Source: Acidobacteriota bacterium (lineage in GTDB: Bacteria > Acidobacteriota > Thermoanaerobaculia > Gp7-AA8). From it: 5,332 nucleotides of DNA. The notes under the pieces are model-generated. The model saw only the letters and a list, made by a program, of their open reading frames with translations. It was not told the origin of the DNA and did no database searches. The DNA lies in assembly GCA_003222375.1 (NCBI GenBank), contig QHVX01000195.1:1-5332 (forward strand), written 5' to 3'. Position numbers and translations under genes: made by a program. Shown in pieces: positions 1 to 5,332 of this stretch. Positions within the stretch are counted from its first letter, which is position 1. Each line of letters opens with the position of its first letter.

Positions 1-2733
1 TCCGCGCAGCTCGATGGCATTCGCAATTTCGTCATTCGTTGCCGGCAACGCGAAGATCGCTGTGATGGCCAGAGGTTCATCCATCTCCAACGCGCCGACC
101 GGATCGGGACCAAAGTAATCCCGGCCCCAGCCTCCAAAGGTGTATGGCGCGTTCGGCGTGGCCTCGAAGATGACCTCAGTGCCTGCGAGGTAGCCGCTGC
201 CGCAGTTCGGCGGAGGAATCAATGTCACTTTTCCGCCTGCGGTGGGCGTGATATTGACCGTCAACGGATAGCAGGTCGCATTCGGCGTGAAGTGTCCAAA
301 CGCGATCTTGTCGCTCGTCATCGTCACGATGCCGTTCGTGCCGACGTCGCCCGTCCAGCCTGCAAAGCTATGCGGTGCACGCGCGCGTGCTTTCAAGTGA
401 ACTTTCGTTCCAGCGACGTACGCACGTCCGCCGTCACAGTTCGGCGCAACATCAGGAAGGACGCCGCCGCGTGAATCGTCGTCCGTTTGGATCGTCAGTC
501 TGTAGCAGGTTTCGGCGGCCTTCGCGGGCGCAGTCGGAATCTCGACCTTGTACACTCCCCGCCCGAACGTCGCCGCGTGCAGCGTGGTGCCGAGGAAGAA
601 AAGCTCCTTGACGGAAACGTTTGCGGGCCCATCTTGCGGGACAGCCCACGTCGCGCCGCCGTCTTCACTGGTGAACAGACCGACTTCCGTTCCGGCGTAG
701 AGCCACTTCGAATTCTTGGGATGGATGGCGAGAGTCTCGATCGGAGCTTGCGGCAGAGGTCCTGTGATGCTCGTCCACGTTGCGCCGGCGTCAGTCGTTC
801 GCCAAAGATTGTTTGCCGAGAAGCCGCCAAACATTGCGTAGGCCGTGCGCGAATCATTGGGGTCGACAACGATGCGGGTCACGAAGCGATTGGGCAGTGC
901 CGGCGAGCCGTCGTCGACTTTCGTCCACGCCGGCGAGCTCGCCAATCCATTAGCAGTCGTGAAAATGTCTCCGTTGTTGTGACCGACCCAGATGACGTTC
1001 GCGTTTCCCTTTGCTACAGCAATCGCGCTGATGTTGTTGGCGCGGGCGTTCCCCGTTCCGGGCTTGATGATCGTCCACGACGGCCCGCCTTCCTTGTTCG
1101 ATTTCTTCGCATCGTTAGTGACCCATAGCGAACGGGCGCCCGCGAGCAGCCGATTCGGCTCATTGGGGTCCATGATGAACGGCGCGATGAAGTTTGCAGT
1201 TCCGATGTCTTCCGGACGGGCGAAGCCACCGTCGTCGGCGCGATAGATCGTGAGGTAAACGTATTCGCCGTAGAAAAAGTTGGGATCGTTCGGGTCGGCG
1301 GCCACGAAGCCGCCGTCGCCTCCCTCCCATTTCGACCAGGCCTGCGCATCGCCGTCGTAGCGCACCGATCCGTTGTCCTGCGTTCCCGCCATGACGACGC
1401 CGGTGGTTGGATTCCCGGCCGCGCCGTAGACCTGTGTCACGCCGAGGTTGTTGTTGAGGACTTCCCAGCCTGCTGCGGCTTCGACGGTGGTGATGTCTTG
1501 CGCGCGATAAAGGCCGCCGTCGTTGCCGAATAGGATTGTCTGGTTCGCTGTCCCGTAGCCACTGGCCGCCGCGATGGCGCCGTGATCGGCGTGCGCGGAG
1601 CGCGGCGACTTCTGCCACTGGCTGATCTGCGTGAAGTTCGCGCCGCCGTCGGTGCTGCGATAAATGTCGAGTCCCGAAATCAGAACGTGACTGGCGTTGG
1701 TGGGATCGACCCATACGACATTGCAGTACCAGCCCTGATCGCCCAGATAGCCTGTTCCGGTATTGACTAGAGCGTACGTTTGTCCACCATCGTTGCTCTT
1801 GTAAATATCGCCGCCGTTGTTGTCGAGGCCCGCATAAACAATCGCTGGATTGCTTCGCGCGTACGCCACGGCAATCAGGCCCTCCGCAGGAATTCCTGTC
1901 GCGACAGCCCAACTCGCACCGCCATCGGTGGAGTAGTACGCCTGTCCGCTCTTCGTGCTGGCGACGGCGCGGCTATTGTCGGTCGGATGAAACTCCACGA
2001 CCCATCCTTCCATGCCGCCTGTTTGTTTTAGCGTTTCGGTAAAGGTATTTCCGCCGTCGCTGCTGCGCCAGATCGCACTGGCGACATCGGAATAGACCGC
2101 TTTGGTCGCCGCAAGGACGCTGTTCCCGTCAGGGGAGACCGAGATCTTCTCGACACCGCCCGACCAATCCGGCGCGCTGGTCGCCGGCAACTGCGTCCAT
2201 GTCTCACCGCCATCCGTGCTCTTGAAGATCCCCGCTCCGCGAAGCGTACTTGCGCCCGCCCCGCCGCCCGTCCCGGCGTACATCACCTTTGGATTTGCGG
2301 GGCTCATCGCCATCGTGCTGACGGCCAGATTCGCAAGGAAGTCGTTCACCGGCTCGAATGTGGTGCCGGCGTTGCTGCTCTTCCAGATTCCGCCGCCAGG
2401 ATTGTTGACCCAGATCAGATTCGGATCGGTCGGATGGACGAGGATGCTGGTGATTCTTCCGCCAACATTTCCAGGCCCGAGCCACGTCCACGAACTGCGC
2501 GATACGCCGGCGCGATCGGGATGCGTCTGCCTGCGGAGTGCCGCCGCCTGTTCGAGCGCGCGCGCATAGGCTCCTGGGGGGATTCGGCCGTTTTCGTCCG
2601 ACCAGATCATGCGCTGAAACTGGTCGGCGCCGTTTCGCGTAGGACGACGAACGACGTGATGGTGTGGGACAGTCGTTGAGCAGGCGGCTGCCAGTGCGAG
2701 TAAGGCGACAGCAGCACCACGGGCGGATTTCAT
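1..2733 (-). CDS. Exported BNR/Asp-box beta-propeller protein (sortilin/sialidase-like repeats), 3' end outside window
   Basis: Reading the minus strand from the ATG at 2733 gives 911 codons without a stop to the window edge; the C-terminus is missing. The N-terminus (MKSARG, hydrophobic AAVALLALAAA, then C18) looks like a lipoprotein signal, so surface or periplasmic anchoring is likely. The mature part opens with W84-LGPGNVGGRI, typical of bacterial BNR propellers. Asp-boxes (S/T-x-D-x-G-x-x-W/F) begin near residues 119, 172, 224, 268, 313, 360, 646 and 689. GTQDNG (450-455) and GGDGGF (471-476) are further signatures of this group, and the propeller ends near HATFGRGVYKVEI. Two 78-residue repeats follow (about 741-896), then NDEIANAIELRG, which resembles the start of another extracellular domain. 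Such propellers usually bind or act on polysaccharide or protein, but I see no catalytic set, so no substrate is assigned. The start is supported by GGAGGAG 4 nt upstream. The gene is divergent from the DUF885 gene. Confidence 0.93.
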   Translation of the reverse strand, partial: MKSARGAAVALLALAAACSTTVPHHHVVRRPTRNGADQFQRMIWSDENGRIPPGAYARALEQAAALRRQTHPDRAGVSRSSWTWLGPGNVGGRITSILVHPTDPNLIWVNNPGGGIWKSSNAGTTFEPVNDFLANLAVSTMAMSPANPKVMYAGTGGGAGASTLRGAGIFKSTDGGETWTQLPATSAPDWSGGVEKISVSPDGNSVLAATKAVYSDVASAIWRSSDGGNTFTETLKQTGGMEGWVVEFHPTDNSRAVASTKSGQAYYSTDGGASWAVATGIPAEGLIAVAYARSNPAIVYAGLDNNGGDIYKSNDGGQTYALVNTGTGYLGDQGWYCNVVWVDPTNASHVLISGLDIYRSTDGGANFTQISQWQKSPRSAHADHGAIAAASGYGTANQTILFGNDGGLYRAQDITTVEAAAGWEVLNNNLGVTQVYGAAGNPTTGVVMAGTQDNGSVRYDGDAQAWSKWEGGDGGFVAADPNDPNFFYGEYVYLTIYRADDGGFARPEDIGTANFIAPFIMDPNEPNRLLAGARSLWVTNDAKKSNKEGGPSWTIIKPGTGNARANNISAIAVAKGNANVIWVGHNNGDIFTTANGLASSPAWTKVDDGSPALPNRFVTRIVVDPNDSRTAYAMFGGFSANNLWRTTDAGATWTSITGPLPQAPIETLAIHPKNSKWLYAGTEVGLFTSEDGGATWAVPQDGPANVSVKELFFLGTTLHAATFGRGVYKVEIPTAPAKAAETCYRLTIQTDDDSRGGVLPDVAPNCDGGRAYVAGTKVHLKARARAPHSFAGWTGDVGTNGIVTMTSDKIAFGHFTPNATCYPLTVNITPTAGGKVTLIPPPNCGSGYLAGTEVIFEATPNAPYTFGGWGRDYFGPDPVGALEMDEPLAITAIFALPATNDEIANAIELRG
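46..513 (-). repeat. Two tandem 78-residue repeats with paired cysteines, inside the propeller protein
   Basis: Residues about 741-818 and 819-896 of the minus-strand protein align with each other. Both open with (E/A)TCY-x-LT, both have PNC exactly 23 residues after the first Cys (C743/C766 and C821/C844), and both continue with (A/G)Y-(V/L)-AGT, an alternating beta-strand pattern and F(A/G)GW (W793, W869). The first cysteines are 78 residues apart. The pattern resembles bacterial InlB B-repeat-like extracellular beta domains. The constant Cys spacing suggests one disulfide per repeat, as expected for an exported protein. The family name is by resemblance; the internal repeat is seen directly. 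Confidence 0.75.
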
Positions 2734-2737
2734 GGCG

Positions 2738-2744
2738 CTCCTCC
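2738..2744 (-). promoter_or_regulatory. Ribosome binding site of the propeller gene
   Basis: On the minus strand GGAGGAG stands 4 nt before the ATG at 2733; counted from GGAGG the spacing is 6 nt. It is a near-ideal Shine-Dalgarno sequence and fixes the start of the minus-strand gene. The same bases read on the plus strand are CTCCTCC. They would lie inside the reading frame if the divergent gene began at its upstream ATG (2732), which argues against that longer start. Confidence 0.8.
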
Positions 2745-2764
2745 AGCAATTTCGGGTTCGATCA

Positions 2765-2770
2765 ATTGTA
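2765..2770 (-). promoter_or_regulatory. Candidate -10 box (TACAAT) for the propeller gene
   Basis: On the minus strand TACAAT matches TATAAT at 5 of 6 positions and lies in the only gap between the divergent genes. It would start transcription near 2758, leaving a leader of about 25 nt before the ATG at 2733. At a spacing of 16-18 bp no hexamer resembles TTGACA (at best 2 of 6). The promoter, if real, would be weak or activator-dependent. A CRP-like palindrome lies about 61.5 bp upstream of the predicted start. This is a pattern match only, and the host's promoter consensus is unknown. Confidence 0.3.
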
Positions 2771-2788
2771 GACTGCCGTGGTTTTGAA

Positions 2789-2793
2789 GGGAG
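2789..2793 (+). promoter_or_regulatory. Ribosome binding site that sets the GTG start of the DUF885 gene
   Basis: GGGAG (within GAAGGGAGAG) stands 7 nt before GTG at 2801. The protein beginning at that GTG opens directly with a signal peptide (MKLSVIAITILIPLNALS). The in-frame ATG at 2732 would add 23 charged, non-signal residues, has no purine-rich site before it and overlaps the divergent gene's start. GTG at 2801 is therefore preferred. Confidence 0.7.
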
Positions 2794-2800
2794 AGAAATC

Positions 2801-4507
2801 GTGAAGCTCAGTGTGATCGCGATCACAATCCTCATTCCACTAAACGCACTTTCGGATCCGATGACGCCTGACGCCTTGCGAACCGCGGCGCACGACTACT
2901 ACGAATGGCAGAAACGCGAATTTCCGGTCTTTGCCAGCGATCAGGGCTTCCATGCCTACGACGATCGTCTGGCGGATTTCTCCACGTCCGCGATCGCGCG
3001 GCGCCGCGCGCACGTCCGCGATCTGCTGGACCGAGTGCGCGCCACCGACATCTCGAAGTGGAGCAAAGACGACAAAATCGACGCGATTCTTTTTCGGGCG
3101 CAGCTCGAAGGTTCAAATTTTCCCGATCGCGTCCGCAAACTGGAAGAGTCCGATCCGAGTGTCTATGTCAACGAGGCCAGCAACGCGATCTTCTCGCTCC
3201 TGAAAAAGGATTACGACACGCCGCGCAATCGCGCGATCGCCGCGACATCGCGCTTGAAGAAGATGCCGGCGTTGATCGAGCAAGGAAAGAAAAATCTGAC
3301 GCAGCCGATGCGGCTGTACGCCGAGTTCGCGATTCAGTCGGCGCGCAGCATCGATCCGCTCCTCAACGACAGCCTGATGACGCTCGCCGGCGACATGAAC
3401 CCGACCGAGCGCGATGCGTTGATCAACGCCAAGACCGACGCCCTTCGCGCGATCCACGGCTATGCCGACTGGCTCGAAAAGCGCCTGCCGACGATGACCG
3501 CATGGAAACCCCTCGGACTCGAAAACTACGAGTACATGCTGCACCACATCCTGTTGCTTCCCTTCAGCGCCCACGACATCGCGCACCTCGGTGAAGTGGA
3601 GCTCGCGCGATACCGCGGGCTGGAAGCGATGCTGCCCGATCCATCGCTCGCCGATCCCAATCCGAAGCGCGCGAAAAACATCCCGGCCAACCAGCAGGAT
3701 TTTCTGAAGGCCTATCAAAGCCGCGAAGAGGAGATGATCCAGTTCCTCAAAGAGAAGCGGCTGGTGACGATTCCGAGTTACATCGGACCGTTCCTGATTC
3801 GCCAGCTCCCGGAGGCATTCAAGCCGACCAGTCCGGGCGGCTTCATGAATCCTCCCGGCGTTTACGATCCCGACAACAGTGGATTCTTTTTCATCCCGAC
3901 GTACAACCCGGAGAGCCGCAATTTCTACATCCGCGCCGCCATCGAAGACCCCCGCCCGATCCTCGGTCACGAGGGCATTCCCGGACATTTTCTGCAGATC
4001 TCGATCGGCAACCATTTGCAGAACGAGATCCGCCGTCATCACGGCGACACGGTTTTTGTCGAGGGTTGGGCGCTCTACGGCGAGGAGATGCTGCTTCGTG
4101 AAGGTCTTTACCCGCCCGATTCCGCGACCGCCGGGCAGGTGCTTCGGCTTTCGCGCTATCGCGCGGCACGCATCGGCGTCGACGTCAATCTTCACACCGG
4201 AAAGTGGACGTTTGATCAGGCGGTCAATTACTTCATGGAAGGCGGCGGTCTCGATCGTGAAGCGGCAACCGGCGAGGCTGCCGGATCGGCGGTCGATCCG
4301 ACGCAGAAGATCAGCTACATGACCGGAAAGTGGCAAATCATGCGCTTGTTAGGCCGCTATCGCGATGCGAAAGGTGCGGATTTCCGGCTCGGACAATTTC
4401 ATGACGTTCTGATCGCGAATGGTTCGATCCCGGTCTCGGTCATCCAGTGGATTCTTCTCGATGATGCGGCGGATCTCGAGAAGGCGACCGGCCTGAAATT
4501 GCGATGA
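2801..4507 (+). CDS. Secreted DUF885 family protein, probable zinc metallopeptidase
   Basis: The product has 568 residues from the GTG start, a usual length for DUF885 proteins. Residues 1-18 form a Sec signal peptide, with likely cleavage after A16-L17-S18, so the enzyme should act in the periplasm or outside the cell. The family signatures are present and intact: H390-E-G-I-P-G-H396 (an HExxxGH metal-binding pattern) and E421-GWALYGEE. In metallopeptidase folds these would give two His ligands and a downstream Glu ligand. The C-terminal part carries the family's SYMTGKWQIMRL and FHDVLIANGSIP stretches. Few DUF885 members have known activities; peptidase or carboxypeptidase action on short peptides is the usual suggestion, and the substrate here is unknown. 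The gene is divergent from the propeller gene and lies 73 bp before the RmlD-like gene on the same strand. A CRP-like palindrome covers its codons 4-9. No truncation or missing motif was seen. Confidence 0.92.
   Translation: MKLSVIAITILIPLNALSDPMTPDALRTAAHDYYEWQKREFPVFASDQGFHAYDDRLADFSTSAIARRRAHVRDLLDRVRATDISKWSKDDKIDAILFRAQLEGSNFPDRVRKLEESDPSVYVNEASNAIFSLLKKDYDTPRNRAIAATSRLKKMPALIEQGKKNLTQPMRLYAEFAIQSARSIDPLLNDSLMTLAGDMNPTERDALINAKTDALRAIHGYADWLEKRLPTMTAWKPLGLENYEYMLHHILLLPFSAHDIAHLGEVELARYRGLEAMLPDPSLADPNPKRAKNIPANQQDFLKAYQSREEEMIQFLKEKRLVTIPSYIGPFLIRQLPEAFKPTSPGGFMNPPGVYDPDNSGFFFIPTYNPESRNFYIRAAIEDPRPILGHEGIPGHFLQISIGNHLQNEIRRHHGDTVFVEGWALYGEEMLLREGLYPPDSATAGQVLRLSRYRAARIGVDVNLHTGKWTFDQAVNYFMEGGGLDREAATGEAAGSAVDPTQKISYMTGKWQIMRLLGRYRDAKGADFRLGQFHDVLIANGSIPVSVIQWILLDDAADLEKATGLKLR
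2812..2827. promoter_or_regulatory. CRP/FNR-type palindrome TGTGATCGCGATCACA
   Basis: These 16 bases are a perfect palindrome and match the CRP-type operator TGTGA-N6-TCACA at all ten defined positions. The site begins 11 nt inside the DUF885 gene, within its signal-peptide codons. Its centre (2819.5) is about 61.5 bp upstream of the start predicted from TACAAT for the propeller gene, a classical class I activation position in enteric bacteria. For the DUF885 gene it would lie downstream of the promoter, where binding would tend to block transcription. GATCGCG strings are common in this window's coding DNA, so chance cannot be excluded and no regulator gene is present here. Confidence 0.35.
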
Positions 4508-4509
4508 CT

Positions 4510-4586
4510 CGTCATCGTGAGCCGCGGAGACGGCGAAGGATCTCACGATGCGTCGATGGAGATCCTTCGCTGCGCTCAGGATGACG
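4510..4586. repeat. Imperfect inverted repeat with 12-bp stem, of the 'ILSAAKDL/RSFAALRMT' intergenic type
   Basis: GCGAAGGATCTC (4533-4544) and GAGATCCTTCGC (4559-4570) are perfect inverted copies around a 14-nt loop. Beyond them, CGTCATCGTGAGC (from 4510) and GCTCAGGATGACG (to 4586) extend the symmetry imperfectly. Translated, the minus strand reads VILSAAKDL and the plus strand RSFAALRMT. I recognise these strings from spurious small ORFs in many soil-bacterial genomes, where they mark a dispersed palindromic element. No transposase is present. It fills most of the gap between the DUF885 and RmlD-like genes. The stem could stall or end transcription, but no T-run follows, so a standard intrinsic terminator is not supported. 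Copy number elsewhere in the genome is not visible here. Confidence 0.7.
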
Positions 4587-5306
4587 GAATTGAGAGTCGT
4601 CGTCACCGGCGCGTCGGGACTAGTGGGCCGCGCCGTTGTTGCGAAATTTCAGGCAATCGCTCTCACTCGTCGCGACCTCGATATCACCGATCGCGCCGCA
4701 GTACGACGCAAGATGACCGATCTGCGGCCCGACCTGGTCATCAACTGCGCCGTCGTGGGCGTCGACGCTTGCGAAGACGATCCGAAACTCGCGCGCGCGG
4801 TAAACGTGGACGGTCCGAAAAACCTGGCCGAGGTTGCGCCGGCGATGGTGCACTTCAGCAGTAACTACGTCTTCGACGGACGCGAAGAAAAGTTCTACGC
4901 GATCGATGACGCTCCAAATCCGATCAACGAATATGGCCGCACGAAGCGCGAAGGGGAGCGGGCGGTTGCGGCCGCGAATCGCAATGCATTCATTGTCCGG
5001 AGCTCCTGGATCTTCGGACCGGGAAAAGAATCGTTCATCAGCACTGTCCATCGCGAGCTTCGCGACGGAAAAACTGTGCGAGCTGTTTCTGATATCTGGG
5101 CAAGCACGACCTACGTCGACGATCTCGTTCTACGACTGGTGGAGATCATCGAGAAGCGTGAATACGGTCTGCATCACGTCGTCAACGCGGGCGTTTGCTC
5201 CAACGCGACGTTCGCTCTCGAAGCCGCGCCTCTCGTCGGCGCGCGAGGCGCATCGCGCTCCACGGCCGCGATACACGCCGCTCCTCGCATTGCCACCGCT
5301 TCGTGA
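4581..5306 (+). CDS. rfbD: RmlD-like dTDP-4-dehydrorhamnose reductase, frameshifted before its C-terminus
   Basis: This is a short-chain dehydrogenase/reductase of the RmlD type. RmlD makes dTDP-L-rhamnose by NAD(P)H reduction of dTDP-4-dehydro-L-rhamnose in the cytoplasm. With the ATG at 4581, the Rossmann motif TGASGLVG is at residues 9-16, DLDITD follows, SSNYVFDG (93-100) replaces the usual STDYVFDG, and the catalytic Y118-GRTK122 is intact. GLHHVVNAGVCS matches the family's late region. The frame then diverges (RGASRSTAAIH onward) and stops at 241 residues, against roughly 280-300 in the family; the expected ending lies in the +1 frame. The start is uncertain. ATG 4548 has AAGGA 7 nt upstream, but both lie in the stem and loop of the repeat. 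TTG 4590 would give the canonical MRVVVTGASG with AGGA 8 nt upstream. ATG 4581 is a compromise. RmlD membership is by motif; a related sugar-nucleotide reductase is possible. Confidence 0.75.
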   Translation: MTELRVVVTGASGLVGRAVVAKFQAIALTRRDLDITDRAAVRRKMTDLRPDLVINCAVVGVDACEDDPKLARAVNVDGPKNLAEVAPAMVHFSSNYVFDGREEKFYAIDDAPNPINEYGRTKREGERAVAAANRNAFIVRSSWIFGPGKESFISTVHRELRDGKTVRAVSDIWASTTYVDDLVLRLVEIIEKREYGLHHVVNAGVCSNATFALEAAPLVGARGASRSTAAIHAAPRIATAS

Positions 5307-5332
5307 CTGGCGCGAAGCACTGGCGGCGTACG
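5236..5332 (+). pseudogene. Displaced C-terminal part of the RmlD-like protein in the +1 frame, cut by window edge
   Basis: Relative to the upstream frame, the +1 frame here reads SSAREAHRAPRPRY, then TPLLALPPLRDWREALAAY. APRPRY and the PPLRDWREALAAY ending are what RmlD-type proteins normally carry at the C-terminus, so this is the same gene out of frame. Fewer residues separate VGA in the first frame from RAPRPRY in the second than is usual. A deletion of 3n+2 bases, somewhere around 5225-5260, fits better than a single inserted base. The switch point cannot be placed exactly. Either the gene is broken in this strain or the read or assembly lost bases in this GC-rich stretch. It continues past the right edge. 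Confidence 0.65.

Noticed and set aside
487..1128. Open frame of 213 codons on the plus strand
   Set aside because: It is arginine-rich and antisense to the continuous propeller gene, with no family resemblance.
1160..1912. Open frame of 250 codons on the minus strand in another frame
   Set aside because: It lies wholly inside the propeller gene, is very arginine-rich and low in complexity, and is out of frame with the Asp-boxes.
2746..2780. Sigma70-type promoter for the DUF885 gene (TAGACT at 2769-2774)
   Set aside because: Only 4 of 6 positions match a -10 and nothing resembling a -35 lies 16-18 bp upstream.
2990..3245. GCGATCGC octamers resembling the cyanobacterial HIP1 palindrome
   Set aside because: Only a few occur and they fit the local bias toward GATCGCG in coding DNA; gene content does not suggest a cyanobacterium.
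3113..4336. Open frame of 407 codons on the minus strand, antisense to the DUF885 gene
   Set aside because: It mirrors the plus-strand coding pattern in GC-rich DNA, has no recognisable motif, and the plus strand holds the conserved HEGIPGH and EGWALYGEE motifs.
4533..4570. Hairpin as intrinsic terminator of the DUF885 gene
   Set aside because: The 12-bp stem is strong, but no T-run follows on either side and the sequence matches a dispersed repeat, so termination is only possible, not supported.
4349..4606. Small minus-strand ORF containing VILSAAKDL
   Set aside because: This string is a translation of the palindromic repeat and recurs as a spurious protein; the ORF also runs into the 3' end of the DUF885 gene.

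Overview
The window is GC-rich, densely coding bacterial DNA. It carries three protein-coding genes, all with export or envelope themes, and one imperfect inverted repeat. No RNA gene, CRISPR array, transposase or phage gene was seen. Three things suggest a free-living environmental bacterium of the Acidobacteriota or a similar soil phylum: a large secreted BNR/Asp-box propeller protein, a secreted DUF885 enzyme, and an intergenic repeat that reads 'ILSAAKDL' on one strand and 'RSFAALRMT' on the other. This placement is inference from gene style, not a taxonomic assignment.

Layout. Positions 1-2733 on the minus strand are one uninterrupted reading frame of 911 codons that runs off the left edge. 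It encodes an exported, probably lipid-anchored beta-propeller protein with at least eight Asp-box motifs. Two 78-residue repeats with paired cysteines and the start of a further C-terminal domain follow. A 67-bp gap (2734-2800) separates it from a divergent plus-strand gene (2801-4507). That gene encodes a secreted DUF885 protein with HEGIPGH and EGWALYGEE motifs, best read as a zinc-dependent peptidase-like enzyme. After a further 73 bp, mostly a repeat with a perfect 12-bp stem, comes an RmlD-like dTDP-4-dehydrorhamnose reductase gene on the plus strand. It is frameshifted near its 3' end: the typical C-terminus continues in the +1 frame to the right edge.

How the parts may work together. 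The propeller protein and the DUF885 enzyme are both exported and share one intergenic region, so coordinated expression is plausible. A perfect 16-bp palindrome, TGTGATCGCGATCACA, matches the CRP-type consensus TGTGA-N6-TCACA. It lies at the start of the DUF885 gene, about 61.5 bp upstream of a start site predicted from a TACAAT box for the propeller gene. The RmlD-like gene belongs to nucleotide-sugar (L-rhamnose) metabolism and has no clear functional link to the other two.

I see no convincing new biological system. The points most worth a second look are the CRP-like palindrome, the repeat that supplies the translation start of the RmlD-like gene, and the frameshift in that gene.
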